The notes under the pieces: model-generated
What the model was told of the DNA's origin: nothing
The model's database searches: none
The model's input: only the letters and a program-made list of their open reading frames with translations
Program-made: the position numbers and the translations under genes
Assembly: GCA_903869595.1 (NCBI GenBank)
Contig: CAIPZV010000077.1
Span: 1-64,000, forward strand
DNA from: an uncultured beta proteobacterium
Lineage (GTDB): Bacteria > Pseudomonadota > Gammaproteobacteria > Burkholderiales > Burkholderiaceae_C
Length of the DNA stretch: 64,000 bases
Direction: 5' to 3'
Shown: piece by piece, positions 32,172 to 41,861 of the stretch
Layout of the letters: each line of letters begins with the position of its first letter
Numbering within the stretch: the stretch's first letter is position 1

Positions 32172-33890
32172 TCAGCGTACCTGCATGGGTAAATTCAGAC
32201 CGTGTTCCTGCGCGGATTCCTGCGCGATGTCGTAGCCGGCATCGGCATGGCGCATCACGCCGGTGGCCGGGTCGTTCCAGAGCACGCGCTCTAGGCGGCG
32301 CGCGGCGCTGTCGCTGCCGTCGCACACGATCACCACGCCCGAGTGCTGCGAATAACCCATGCCTACGCCGCCGCCGTGGTGGATGCTGACCCAGGTGGCA
32401 CCGCTGGCGGTGTTGAGCAAGGCGTTGAGCAGTGGCCAGTCGCTGACCGCGTCAGAGCCGTCTTGCATGGCTTCGGTTTCGCGGTTGGGCGAGGCCACCG
32501 AGCCGCTGTCCAAGTGGTCGCGGCCAATCACAATAGGGCCTTTGAGTTCGCCGCTTTTGACCATGGTGTTAAAGGCTAGCCCTGCGCGGTGGCGATCGCC
32601 CAGGCCAATCCAGCAAATGCGCGCGGGCAGGCCTTGGAAAGCGATGCGCTCACCGGCCATGTCCAGCCAGCGGTGCAAATGCGCGTTGTCGGGGAAGAGC
32701 TCTTTCATCTTGGCGTCGGTTTTGCGGATGTCCTCGGGGTCGCCGCTGAGGGCCACCCAGCGGAAGGGTCCTATGCCTTTGCAAAACAAGGGGCGCACAT
32801 AGGCCGGCACAAAGCCGGGGTAGTCAAAGGCATTGGCCACGCCAAAGTCTTTGGCTACCTGGCGCAGGTTGTTGCCGTAGTCCACGGTGGGGATGCCCAT
32901 GGCGTGAAACTCCAGCAGCGCACGGACATGGATGGCGCAGGATTCGCCAGCCGCTTGCTTGAGCGCGGCGTGATGCGCCGGGTCTTGTTGCGCGGCGCGC
33001 CATTGGGCCACGCTCCAGCCCAGGGGCAGGTAGCCGTTGATGATGTCGTGCGCCGAGGTCTGGTCGGTCACGATGTCGGGGCGCGGCCCGCCCGCTTGGG
33101 CGCGGCGTACCAGTTCGGGCATCAGCTCTGCCGCGTTGCCGCATAGGCCGATGGACACCGCGTCTTTGCGCGCGGTGTGGTGGGCGATGAGTTGCAGGGC
33201 TTCGTCCAGCGTGGCGGCCTGCTTGTCCAGGTAGCGGGTGCGCAGGCGAAAGTCGATGCTGCTTTGCTGGCACTCGATGTTGAGCGAGCAAGCCCCTGCA
33301 AAAGTAGCTGCCAGCGGTTGCGCGCCGCCCATGCCACCCAGGCCCGCAGTGAGCACCCAGCGCCCGGCCAGCGAGCCGCCAAAGTGCTGGCGCCCGGCTT
33401 CGACAAAGGTCTCATAAGTGCCCTGCACAATGCCCTGCGAGCCGATGTAAATCCAGCTACCGGCGGTCATCTGGCCGTACATCATCAGGCCAGCCCGGTC
33501 CAGTTGGTTGAAGTGTTCCCAGTTGGCCCATTGCGGCACCAGGTTGGAATTGGCCAGCAGCACGCGTGGCGCGTCTTGGTGGGTGCGGAATACGCCTACC
33601 GGTTTGCCGCTTTGCACCAGCAGGGTTTCGTCTTCTTTGAGTTTGCGCAGGCTGTCCAAAATGCCTTCAAAACAAGCCCAGTTGCGCGCCGCTTTGCCGA
33701 TGCCGCCATAGACCACCAGTTGGTCGGGGTTTTCAGCCACTTCCGGGTCCAGGTTGTTTTGGATCATGCGGTAGGCCGCTTCGATTTGCCAGTTGGCGCA
33801 GCTGAGGGTCGGGCCGCGTGGGGCGCGCACCGGCCGGGCTTGGGCGTTGGCGAAGGGGGCCAGGGCGGCCTGGGGGAGCGATGCGTTCAT
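32172..33890 (-). CDS. hutU: Urocanate hydratase
   Basis: 572 residues from ATG 33890 (MNASLPQAA). [19 protein letters not shown] and [12 protein letters not shown] (NAD-binding loop) are diagnostic; [20 protein letters not shown] contains the active-site Cys region. It converts urocanate to imidazolonepropionate using tightly bound NAD+. It is first in hutUH, read away from hutC, with the shared operator in between. Confidence 0.97.
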   Translation of the reverse strand: MNASLPQAALAPFANAQARPVRAPRGPTLSCANWQIEAAYRMIQNNLDPEVAENPDQLVVYGGIGKAARNWACFEGILDSLRKLKEDETLLVQSGKPVGVFRTHQDAPRVLLANSNLVPQWANWEHFNQLDRAGLMMYGQMTAGSWIYIGSQGIVQGTYETFVEAGRQHFGGSLAGRWVLTAGLGGMGGAQPLAATFAGACSLNIECQQSSIDFRLRTRYLDKQAATLDEALQLIAHHTARKDAVSIGLCGNAAELMPELVRRAQAGGPRPDIVTDQTSAHDIINGYLPLGWSVAQWRAAQQDPAHHAALKQAAGESCAIHVRALLEFHAMGIPTVDYGNNLRQVAKDFGVANAFDYPGFVPAYVRPLFCKGIGPFRWVALSGDPEDIRKTDAKMKELFPDNAHLHRWLDMAGERIAFQGLPARICWIGLGDRHRAGLAFNTMVKSGELKGPIVIGRDHLDSGSVASPNRETEAMQDGSDAVSDWPLLNALLNTASGATWVSIHHGGGVGMGYSQHSGVVIVCDGSDSAARRLERVLWNDPATGVMRHADAGYDIAQESAQEHGLNLPMQVR

Positions 33891-33925
33891 GGTGCTTGGG
33901 TTTCCTGCAAAGCGCACTTAAGGGT

Positions 33926-33963
33926 TTGTCAGGATAGTGTAGTTGTCTATACAACTTGCACAA
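33926..33963. promoter_or_regulatory. hutU/hutC divergent promoters with HutC operator
   Basis: The palindrome AGTTGTCTATACAACT lies at 33941-33956. For hutC (+), TTGTCA (33926-33931), 16 bp and TATACA (33948-33953) are plausible boxes, the -10 lying inside the operator. For hutU (-), TTGTGC (33963-33958), 16 bp and TACACT (33941-33936) flank it. HutC bound here would shut both units until urocanate accumulates, as known for HutC in Pseudomonas. Confidence 0.75.
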
Positions 33964-34029
33964 TAGGGGGAAAACCCTGAGCCCGCTAGCGGGCGCGCCA
34001 GCCCACGCACCGCCTTCCATAATCAACCC

Positions 34030-34740
34030 ATGCCCCATCCCCCACTGCCCGCCTACGAGCAGGTCAAAGCCTTTATCAAAGCGCAAATCAACGGCGGGCA
34101 ATTGCGCCCGGGCGATGCGGTGCCCAGCGAAGCGGTGTTGCAACAGCAGTTTGGCCTCAGCCGCATGACGGTCAACCGCGCCATGACCGAGCTGGCGGCC
34201 GAAGGCTTGCTCACGCGCATACGCGGCTCGGGCACGGTGGTGGCGCAATGGCACCGCATCAGCAGCACGCTGGCGGTGCGCGATATTCAAGAAGAGGTGT
34301 TAGAGCGCGGCCACCGCCATAGCTGCGTGGTACTGACTCTGGAAATAGTCAGTGCGGATGCGGCCCTGGCCCAAGCGCTGGGCCTGCGCAGTGGCGCCAA
34401 GGTGTTTCATTCGGTCATGGTGCACTACGAAGACGGCGTGCCGATTCAGCTCGAAGACCGCCATGTCAACCCTGCGGCCGCGCCGGATTATTTGCAAGTG
34501 GATTTTCAAAACACCACGCCTACGCAATACCTGTTTCAATGCGCGCCCCTGAGCGAGGCGCGCTATTCCATTGAGGCTGCGCTGCCCACCAAACCAGAGG
34601 CCAAGGCCTTGGGCATCAAAGCCAGCGAGCCTTGCCTGGTGATTACCCGCTGCACCATCAGCGGCGCGCATGTGGCCAGCCAAGGGCGACTGGTTTATCC
34701 GGGTATGCGCTACAACCTGCAAGGCAATTTTCAGCTATGA
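34030..34740 (+). CDS. hutC: GntR-family hut repressor HutC
   Basis: 236 residues. N-terminal GntR HTH: PLPAYEQVKAFIKAQINGG, then LSRMTVNRAMTELAAEGLL. C-terminal UTRA ligand domain (about 95-230) as in HutC. It represses hut genes and is released by urocanate. The divergent gap holds its operator, so it is autoregulated. Its stop overlaps the hutD start as ATGA. Confidence 0.95.
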   Translation: MPHPPLPAYEQVKAFIKAQINGGQLRPGDAVPSEAVLQQQFGLSRMTVNRAMTELAAEGLLTRIRGSGTVVAQWHRISSTLAVRDIQEEVLERGHRHSCVVLTLEIVSADAALAQALGLRSGAKVFHSVMVHYEDGVPIQLEDRHVNPAAAPDYLQVDFQNTTPTQYLFQCAPLSEARYSIEAALPTKPEAKALGIKASEPCLVITRCTISGAHVASQGRLVYPGMRYNLQGNFQL

Positions 34741-35318
34741 ACTGGCAACACATCGCCTTAGCTAACGCTACACCCCTGCCCTGGAAAAACGGCGGCGGCA
34801 CCACACGCGAATTGTTGGCCTGGCCGCCGGGGGTGGCCGATTGGCATTGGCGTATGTCGGTAGCGCAAGTGGATGCGGACGGGCCTTTTTCGTTGTTTGA
34901 GGGCGTGCAGCGCTGGTTTGCGGTGTTGGACGGGGCGGGCGTGGAATTGGCCTTGGGGCAGGGAGGCACCATGCAGACGCAGCGCCTGACTCAGCAAAGC
35001 GACGCCTTTTGTTTTGATGGCGCGCTGCCGGTGGATTGCAGCTTGCTAGACGGGCCAACGCAAGACTTTAATTTGATGGTGCGCAGCGCGCACGCACAAG
35101 CGCAGCTGCAGCGTGTGCGAGGGACGCTGGCGGTGTCTGCGCAAAATGGTTCGGTGTGCGCACTGTGGACGGGTGCATCGGGTGCAGTATTGCGCGACGC
35201 AAATGGTGTTTGGCCGGTACCCGCGCAGACCTTGGCCTGGACATCTGCAGCGCCTGCGCAAGGTTTGCACATCGACAGCCCCGATGCGCTTTATGTGGAG
35301 ATAGCACCATGTCCTTAA
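34737..35318 (+). CDS. hutD: HutD family protein
   Basis: 193 residues from ATG 34737; it overlaps hutC by four bases and hutI by ten. [19 protein letters not shown] is the HutD signature, and the protein is a cupin-like bicupin fold. It supports growth on histidine in Pseudomonas, probably by limiting excessive hut induction, rather than acting as a pathway enzyme. Confidence 0.93.
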   Translation: MNWQHIALANATPLPWKNGGGTTRELLAWPPGVADWHWRMSVAQVDADGPFSLFEGVQRWFAVLDGAGVELALGQGGTMQTQRLTQQSDAFCFDGALPVDCSLLDGPTQDFNLMVRSAHAQAQLQRVRGTLAVSAQNGSVCALWTGASGAVLRDANGVWPVPAQTLAWTSAAPAQGLHIDSPDALYVEIAPCP

Positions 35319-36523
35319 GCCTTTGGACGCACTGCGACGCCGCCACTATGCAAGCGGGCGCGGCGCAGCCTTATAGCTTGGTGCCCGATGCGGCCTTGGT
35401 GACCGAGGGTGAAGTGATTCGCTGGATCGGAGCGCGCAAAGAATTGCCGCAAGAGCTAAAAGTGCAATGCAGTACAGAGCATGACTGCGAAGGCGCTTTG
35501 ATAACGCCAGGCCTGATTGATTGCCACACGCACCTGGTTTATGGCGGGGACCGCGCTGCCGAATTTGAGCAGCGCTTGCAGGGCGTGAGCTACGAAGCCA
35601 TTGCGCGCCAAGGCGGCGGTATTGCATCGACGGTGCGCGCCACGCGCGAGGCCAGCGCCGCAGAGTTGGAGCGCAGCAGCGCCAAACGCCTTAGCGCCCT
35701 GATAGCCGAAGGTGTGACGACGATAGAAATCAAATCGGGCTATGGCCTGTCTTTGGAGCACGAGCGCAAATGCCTGCAAGTGGCGCGCAGCCTGGGCTGC
35801 AAGCAGGCTATCGATGTGCGCACTACGTTTTTAGGCGCTCATGCGGTGCCGCCCGAGTTTGCGGGGCAGAGCGATGCCTATGTGGACAGCTTGCTGCCTA
35901 TGCTGCAAAGCCTGCATGCAGAAGGCCTGGTCGATGCGGTGGACGCGTTTTGCGAGCGCATTGGTTTTAGCGCGGCGCAGACCGCGCGCGTGTTTGATGC
36001 GGCGCGCGCGCTGGGCCTGCCCGTCAAGCTGCATGCCGAGCAATTAAGCGATAGCGGCGGCGCGCAATTGGCCGCGAGTTATGGCGCGCTTAGTTGTGAC
36101 CATTTGGAATGGTTGTCGGAAGCGGGCGCAGCCGCTATGGCGCAGGCAGGCACGGTGGCGGTCTTGCTGCCCGGCGCGTTTTATTTTTTGCGCGAAACCA
36201 AGCTGCCGCCGATGGACCTGCTGCGCCAGCACCAAGTGCCCATGGCGCTGTCCACCGACTGCAACCCTGGCAGTTCGCCTTGTACTTCGCTGCTACTCAT
36301 GCTGAACATGGCATGCACGCTGTTTCGCTTCACACCCGAAGAAGCGCTGGCCGGTGTGACGCGCCATGCGGCGCAGGCTCTGGGGCTGGCCGACCGGGGC
36401 GTGCTGGCGGCGGGCCTACGCGCTGACTTTGCATTGTGGGACGTTGCGCATCCTGCCGCGCTGGCTTATGCCATCGGTGCCAACCCGCTGCGCGCCAGCG
36501 TTTTCAAAGGAACTTTGCGATGA
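35309..36523 (+). CDS. hutI: Imidazolonepropionase
   Basis: 404 residues from ATG 35309, not the longer upstream frame that crosses hutD. Amidohydrolase metal ligands in [34 protein letters not shown] (second His) and [12 protein letters not shown] (Asp). It opens the imidazolone ring to formiminoglutamate, step three of the pathway. Confidence 0.96.
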   Translation: MSLSLWTHCDAATMQAGAAQPYSLVPDAALVTEGEVIRWIGARKELPQELKVQCSTEHDCEGALITPGLIDCHTHLVYGGDRAAEFEQRLQGVSYEAIARQGGGIASTVRATREASAAELERSSAKRLSALIAEGVTTIEIKSGYGLSLEHERKCLQVARSLGCKQAIDVRTTFLGAHAVPPEFAGQSDAYVDSLLPMLQSLHAEGLVDAVDAFCERIGFSAAQTARVFDAARALGLPVKLHAEQLSDSGGAQLAASYGALSCDHLEWLSEAGAAAMAQAGTVAVLLPGAFYFLRETKLPPMDLLRQHQVPMALSTDCNPGSSPCTSLLLMLNMACTLFRFTPEEALAGVTRHAAQALGLADRGVLAAGLRADFALWDVAHPAALAYAIGANPLRASVFKGTLR

Positions 36524-37359
36524 GCCAGACCCAGGCGAGCGGCGCTGTATGTACGCTGACACAAGGCCGGCTGCCCTTGCTGGTGAGCATGCCGCACATC
36601 GGCACGCAAATACCGGTGCATTTGCAAGCGGGCTATACCGCGCGCGCCTTGCAGGTGGAGGATACGGATTGGCATCTGGCGCAGCTTTACGACTTTTTGC
36701 CCACTATGGGCGCTAGCGTTTTGCAACCGCGCTATAGCCGCTATGTGATCGACCTGAACCGCCCGCCAGATGACGCGCCCATGTACCCCGGTGCCTCCAA
36801 TACCGAGCTATGCCCCACACGCTTTTTTACCGGTGATGCTTTGTACCTACAGGGCTGCGCGCCTGATGCTGCCGCGCGTGCGCAACGGCGTAGCGATTAC
36901 TGGCAGCCTTACCACGATGCGCTGGCCGCTGAGTTGCAGCGCTTGGTGCAAGTACACGGCTATGCGCTTTTGTGGGACGCGCACAGCATCCGCTCGGCTA
37001 TTCCCTGGTTGTTTGAGGGCACGCTGCCTGCGCTCAATATCGGCACGGCCAGTGGCGACAGCGCGCACCCTGCGATTGCGCACGCCGTAATGGCCGTTTG
37101 TGGCGAAGCGGGGCGATTCAGCCATGTGCTCAATGGTCGCTTTAAAGGTGGCTACATCACCCGCCACTATGGTCGGCCCGATCAGCATGTGCATGCCGTG
37201 CAGTTAGAAATGTGCCAAAACCTGTATATGCAAGAGACGCCGCCTTTTGCGTATGACGCAGCCTTAGCTGCCCAAGTGCAACCCACGCTGCGCGCCATGC
37301 TGCAAGCGGCGCTGGATGCGGGCGCGGCTTTGTACGCGGGAGGTGGAGATGGTCACTAA
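36520..37359 (+). CDS. hutG: N-formylglutamate deformylase
   Basis: 279 residues from ATG 36520, which overlaps the hutI stop (ATGA). [23 protein letters not shown] and [18 protein letters not shown] are the HutG motifs. It hydrolyses N-formylglutamate to formate and glutamate. With HutF downstream this marks the five-step Pseudomonas-type route that avoids formamide release. Confidence 0.95.
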   Translation: MSQTQASGAVCTLTQGRLPLLVSMPHIGTQIPVHLQAGYTARALQVEDTDWHLAQLYDFLPTMGASVLQPRYSRYVIDLNRPPDDAPMYPGASNTELCPTRFFTGDALYLQGCAPDAAARAQRRSDYWQPYHDALAAELQRLVQVHGYALLWDAHSIRSAIPWLFEGTLPALNIGTASGDSAHPAIAHAVMAVCGEAGRFSHVLNGRFKGGYITRHYGRPDQHVHAVQLEMCQNLYMQETPPFAYDAALAAQVQPTLRAMLQAALDAGAALYAGGGDGH

Positions 37360-38731
37360 GGCGAATCGGTTTTTCGCAAGCCAGGCCTGGGTGCAGGGCG
37401 CTTGGGCCAAAGACGTGTTGCTTGAAGTGGATGCCAGCGGCCACTGGTCGCGCATCACCCTTGATGCCGCGCCGCAGACGGTGCGCGACGCGGAACGCTT
37501 GGCCGGACCGGTCTTGCCCGGCGTGGTCAACGCCCATAGCCATGCTTTTCAACGGGCCATCGCGGGCCTGACCGAGCAGGGCGCATCCAGCGGGCAAGAT
37601 AATTTTTGGAGCTGGCGCCAGCGCATGTACGCAGTGGCCCAGCGCATCACGCCTGAGCAACTCGAAGCCATTGCCACCATGCTCTACACCGAGTTGCTGG
37701 CCGGTGGCTATACGCAGGTTTGTGAGTTCCACTACCTGCATAACGCCAGTGCCCATGCGCCACGGGCTAGCGCGCTGGACATGTCCATGGCCTTGGTGCG
37801 CGCGGCGCAACGCAGCGGCATAGGTTTGACGCTTTTGCCCACTTTGTATATGCGTTCGGGCTTTGCCGCTGATGGGCTGCGCCCCGACCAGCAGCGCTTT
37901 GCCTCCACGCCCGACAGCATTGCCCGCTTGGTGCAGGAGGTGCAGACTGCGACACGCGACATGGCGCATGTGAACCTGGGCGTGGCGCTGCATTCTTTGC
38001 GCGCGGTGACACCGCAAGCGCTGACGCAATTGGCGGCCTTTGCGGATGCGCAAAGCCTGCCGATGCATATCCACATTGCCGAGCAGCCGCAAGAGGTGCA
38101 GGACTGCATCGCGCATACCGGCCAGCGGCCCATCGAATGGCTACTGGCGCACGCGGCATTGCACCCGCGCTGGAACCTGGTGCACGCCACCCATGCCACG
38201 CAGGCCGAGTTGGACGGCGTGCGCGCCAGCGGCGCGAGCATCGTGATTTGCCCGACGACCGAGGCCAACCTGGGCGATGGCGTGTTTGATTACACCGGCT
38301 ATTGTGCGCAGGGTGGTAGCTGGTCGATAGGCTCGGACAGCCACGTCAGCCGCACTTGGAACGAAGAACTGCGCCTGCTGGAATACGGCCAACGCCTGAC
38401 CCGCGGGCAACGCAATGTGGCAGCCCAAAGCGGCGCCTCCACCAGCAGCGCAGGTAATATGTTGCAAGCCTTGCTGCAAAGCGGGGCTGCCTCTACTGCG
38501 CTGCCCTTAAGCGGCTTGCAAGTGGGGCAGCGGGCAGATTGCGTGGTGCTCGATGCTGCTTCCCCCGCACTGTGTGGCGTACCCGCCGCGCATGTGCTGG
38601 ACGCGCATGTGTTTTCCAGCCCAGGCAGCGCGCCCTTAGGCGTTTGTGTGGGTGGGCAATGGCATGCCCATTCGGCGCTAGGTGCGGTAGCGCGGGAGTA
38701 TGCGGCAACGTTGGCGCAAATCTTTGCCTAA
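37349..38731 (+). CDS. hutF: Formimidoylglutamate deiminase
   Basis: 460 residues from ATG 37349, overlapping hutG by 11 bp. Amidohydrolase motifs: GVVNAHSHAFQRAIAG, HIHIAEQPQEVQDC, LVHATHATQAELDG and SIGSDSHVSRTWNEELRL. It deiminates formiminoglutamate to N-formylglutamate, the substrate of HutG. It is the last gene of hutCDIGF. Confidence 0.96.
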   Translation: MVTKANRFFASQAWVQGAWAKDVLLEVDASGHWSRITLDAAPQTVRDAERLAGPVLPGVVNAHSHAFQRAIAGLTEQGASSGQDNFWSWRQRMYAVAQRITPEQLEAIATMLYTELLAGGYTQVCEFHYLHNASAHAPRASALDMSMALVRAAQRSGIGLTLLPTLYMRSGFAADGLRPDQQRFASTPDSIARLVQEVQTATRDMAHVNLGVALHSLRAVTPQALTQLAAFADAQSLPMHIHIAEQPQEVQDCIAHTGQRPIEWLLAHAALHPRWNLVHATHATQAELDGVRASGASIVICPTTEANLGDGVFDYTGYCAQGGSWSIGSDSHVSRTWNEELRLLEYGQRLTRGQRNVAAQSGASTSSAGNMLQALLQSGAASTALPLSGLQVGQRADCVVLDAASPALCGVPAAHVLDAHVFSSPGSAPLGVCVGGQWHAHSALGAVAREYAATLAQIFA

Positions 38732-38757
38732 ATTTTTTTACGTAAACCTGTAAATGC

Positions 38758-40218
38758 CTAACCCACCGTGCGCGTGCGCGCCAGCGGTGGGTTTCTACCA
38801 AAGTAGGCGCTGATGCCGCGCATCAAGGCATCGGCTACTTGGTTTTGGTAGTCCTCGGTAACCAGCTTTTTTTCCTCTTCGGGGTTGCTGATAAAAGCCG
38901 CCTCCACCAATACGCTGGGAATATCTGGCGCTTTGAGTACTGCGAAGGAAGCTTGTTCCACGCTGCCTTTGTGCAGCTTACCCACGCGGCCCATTTCGCC
39001 CAAGAGCGTGCCGCCTAGTTTCAGGCTGTCGCTGATTTGTGCGGTGGTGCTCATGTCTAGCAGGGCGCTTTGCACTTCGGCGTCTTTGGCTTTGACGTTG
39101 AGCCCGCCTATCAAATCGGCCTTGTTCTCTTTGGCCGCCATCCAGCGCGCTGCGCTGCTGGAGGCGCCGCCTTGGCTAAGGGCAAAGACGCTGGCGCCTT
39201 GGGGCGCGGGGGTGTAAAACGCGTCTGCGTGCAGGCTGACAAACAGGTCCGCCTGCACACGACGGGCTTTTTGCACGCGCACATGCAGGGGTACAAAATA
39301 ATCAGCATCGCGCGTCAGGAAAGCGCGCATAGGGTTACCTTTGACGCTGGCGGCGTTGATGCGGTCGCGCAGCAGAAAAGCCAGTTGCAGCACCACGTTT
39401 TTTTCCTGGGTGCCGCCAGGGCCGATAGCACCTGGGTCTTCACCCCCGTGGCCGGGGTCTAGCGCGATGATGATCAGGCGGTCGGTGCCGGTCAGCGCTG
39501 GGCTGGGGCCTATGAAAGCGCCAGGGCTGGCACTGCCAGTCTTTGCCGAGGCGGGTGCGGCCGGTGCCACCACGCTGCCTTGCGCGCTGTTCGTCACCAT
39601 GGTAGAGGTACTCGCAGCGTCCGCGCCCTTGCTTTGCGGTGCAGTCTTCGCGGGTGGGCCCGGCAGCGTGCCGCTATTGCCCGCCACTGCGGGCGGCAAA
39701 TCACGCTTGCCTGCGTTTTGTGCCAACAACTCTGCCATCGGGTCGGCCGCTTTGCTAGCCGCAGGCGCTGGTACGTGCTGGGCAATGAGCGCGTCCAGCG
39801 GGTCAATCGCTTGCAGCGGATACAGGTCGAGCACCAAGCGGTGTTGGTAGGCGGCGATAGGCGGCAGGCTAAAGACCTGCGGGCGCACGCCTTGCTTGAG
39901 GTCTATGACCAAGCGCACCACTTCCGCGCTGTATTGCCCCACGCGTATGCCCGCGATATTGGGGTCGTCCTGACGAACTTTGGCTACCAGTTCTTTGAGC
40001 GCTGGGTTCAGGCTGATACCTGCTATGTCCACCGCCAAGCGCGGCGGGTTGTTGACCATGCTTTGCGTGGCTTGCAGCGGGCTGTCCGACTCGATAGTGA
40101 CGCGGGAATAGTCGGGCGCCGGCCAGATGCGCACATTGACGATGCTGGCGCCGCGCACCAGGCTCGTGCTCAGGCACAAAACCACGGCCCCGCTTTGGAC
40201 AAAAGCGCGGCGCTTCAT
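38758..40218 (-). CDS. amiC: N-acetylmuramoyl-L-alanine amidase, AmiC type
   Basis: 486 residues from ATG 40218. MKRRAFVQSGAVVLCLSTSL is a Tat-type signal; an AMIN domain (about 25-135) targets it to septal peptidoglycan; after a low-complexity linker the Amidase_3 domain starts at IIALDPGHGGEDPGAIG (Zn His), with FVSLHADAF and a final VLVEAAFISNPEEE (catalytic Glu). It splits daughter-cell walls at division. It overlaps the tsaE stop. Confidence 0.95.
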   Translation of the reverse strand: MKRRAFVQSGAVVLCLSTSLVRGASIVNVRIWPAPDYSRVTIESDSPLQATQSMVNNPPRLAVDIAGISLNPALKELVAKVRQDDPNIAGIRVGQYSAEVVRLVIDLKQGVRPQVFSLPPIAAYQHRLVLDLYPLQAIDPLDALIAQHVPAPAASKAADPMAELLAQNAGKRDLPPAVAGNSGTLPGPPAKTAPQSKGADAASTSTMVTNSAQGSVVAPAAPASAKTGSASPGAFIGPSPALTGTDRLIIIALDPGHGGEDPGAIGPGGTQEKNVVLQLAFLLRDRINAASVKGNPMRAFLTRDADYFVPLHVRVQKARRVQADLFVSLHADAFYTPAPQGASVFALSQGGASSSAARWMAAKENKADLIGGLNVKAKDAEVQSALLDMSTTAQISDSLKLGGTLLGEMGRVGKLHKGSVEQASFAVLKAPDIPSVLVEAAFISNPEEEKKLVTEDYQNQVADALMRGISAYFGRNPPLARTRTVG

Positions 40219-40724
40219 ACTGCTCCACCTTCGCCGCCGGGTAGTGCAGCTTGCAAAGTTTGCAACAGCACCATGCCGACGGTGCTTTGGGCCTGCAGCG
40301 TAGCGCTGCGGCTTTGGTCCGGATTCACTTCCATGCGTATTTCCAGATCCGGCGTCGGCAATACCCCCGCGGCTTTGTCCGGCCACTCGGCCAGTTTCAG
40401 GCCGGGGCTGGCAAAAATATCCCGAAAACCCGCGTCTTCCCATTCGCGCGGGTCGTTAAACCGGTAAAAGTCGAAATGCCAGATGTCCAGGCCTGGAAGG
40501 CTATAGGGCTCGACTACCGCATAAGTGGGGCTTTTGACACGCCCTTGCACCCCTAGCGCGCGCAGCAGATGGCGTACCAGCGTGGTTTTACCCGCGCCTA
40601 AATGGCCATGCAGGCTGACAAAGGCTTGGCGCAAGCCCGCTTGCGCCGCCAGGTGCTGTGCAAAGGCCTGCGTGGCGCTTTCGTCAGGCCAGTGCAGCAG
40701 CAAAGGCGGGGTTTTTACAATCAC
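40215..40724 (-). CDS. tsaE: tRNA threonylcarbamoyladenosine biosynthesis ATPase TsaE
   Basis: 169 residues from GTG 40724. Walker A LHGHLGAGKTTLVRHLLRAL, VKSPTYAVVEPY and HFDFYRFNDPREWEDAG are typical of TsaE. It powers turnover of the TsaB-TsaD complex that makes t6A37 in ANN-decoding tRNAs. The start is uncertain because the opposed queG start lies only three bases away. Confidence 0.93.
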   Translation of the reverse strand: MIVKTPPLLLHWPDESATQAFAQHLAAQAGLRQAFVSLHGHLGAGKTTLVRHLLRALGVQGRVKSPTYAVVEPYSLPGLDIWHFDFYRFNDPREWEDAGFRDIFASPGLKLAEWPDKAAGVLPTPDLEIRMEVNPDQSRSATLQAQSTVGMVLLQTLQAALPGGEGGAV

Positions 40725-40727
40725 AAG

Positions 40728-41861
40728 GTGAACAATCCAAAGGCCCAGACTAGCACCCCGCAAGCGGCGGCGCTGGACATGGCGCAGTTGCAAGCTTGGG
40801 GGCAGGAACTGGGATTCTCCCAAATCGGCGTGGCGGGTGTGGATTTGGCCAGCGCCGAGCCCGGCCTGCTAGCTTGGTTGGAGGCTGGTTTTCACGGCGG
40901 CATGGACTATATGCAGCGCCACGGACTCAAGCGCGCGCGGCCTGCTGAACTCATCCCTGGCACAGTGCGTGTGATTACCGCGCGCATGGACTACCTGCCG
41001 CGTGGTACCGCACCCGACTGGCAAAGCATAGAGATGAACCGTCTGCAAAGCCCAGCCACTGGCACCGTAGCTTTGTATGCGCGGGGGCGGGACTACCACA
41101 AGGTCTTACGCAGCCGCTTGCAAAGCCTGGCTGAGCGCCTGGCTGTCCATCTGGGGCCGCTGGGCCACCGTGTGTTTACCGATTCCGCGCCGGTGCTAGA
41201 GGCCGAGCTGGCCACCCGCAGCGGCCTGGGCTGGCGCGGCAAGCACACCTTGGTCTTGCACCGCGAAGCGGGCTCGCTGTTTTTTCTGGGGGAGATATTT
41301 GTCGATGTGGCGCTGCCGCCCACACCGCCGGTGGAGCCGCACTGCGGCACCTGCAGCGCCTGTATCGATGTCTGCCCCACGCAGGCCATCGTGGCTCCCT
41401 ATCAGCTAGATGCCAGGCGCTGTATTTCGTACTTAACGATTGAGCATGCAGGTAGCATCGACGAGCAACTGCGGCCCTTAATGGGCAACCGCATTTACGG
41501 CTGCGATGACTGCCAAAGCGCGTGCCCCTGGAATAAATATGCGCGCACCAGCCGCTTGCCGGACTTTGACGAGCGCGCGGGGCTCAACGGGCAGTCGCTG
41601 GCGAGCCTGCTGGCTTGGAGTGAAACAGAGTTTTTGCAGCGCACCGAAGGCAGCGCTATCCGCCGCATAGGCCATGTGCGCTGGCTGCGCAATGTGGCGG
41701 TGGCGGCAGGCAATGCCTTGCGTGCCGGAGACGCATCCGCCCCCGCTTTGCGCCATGCTTTGGAGGCGCACTTGGGTCATGACAGTGAGATCGTGCGCGA
41801 ACATGTGCAATGGGCTTTGGCGCAAGATGCTGCAGTGCCCGCTTGCGAGCCAAACCTTTAA
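40728..41861 (+). CDS. queG: Epoxyqueuosine reductase
   Basis: 377 residues from GTG 40728; ATG 40779 (MAQLQAWGQELG) is an attractive alternative. Two [4Fe-4S] motifs, CGTCSACIDVCPTQAI and CDDCQSACPWNKY, and the RGRDYHKVLRSRL segment are diagnostic. It is the cobalamin-dependent last step of queuosine synthesis in tRNA. It converges with and overlaps by four bases the following gene. Confidence 0.95.
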   Translation: MNNPKAQTSTPQAAALDMAQLQAWGQELGFSQIGVAGVDLASAEPGLLAWLEAGFHGGMDYMQRHGLKRARPAELIPGTVRVITARMDYLPRGTAPDWQSIEMNRLQSPATGTVALYARGRDYHKVLRSRLQSLAERLAVHLGPLGHRVFTDSAPVLEAELATRSGLGWRGKHTLVLHREAGSLFFLGEIFVDVALPPTPPVEPHCGTCSACIDVCPTQAIVAPYQLDARRCISYLTIEHAGSIDEQLRPLMGNRIYGCDDCQSACPWNKYARTSRLPDFDERAGLNGQSLASLLAWSETEFLQRTEGSAIRRIGHVRWLRNVAVAAGNALRAGDASAPALRHALEAHLGHDSEIVREHVQWALAQDAAVPACEPNL

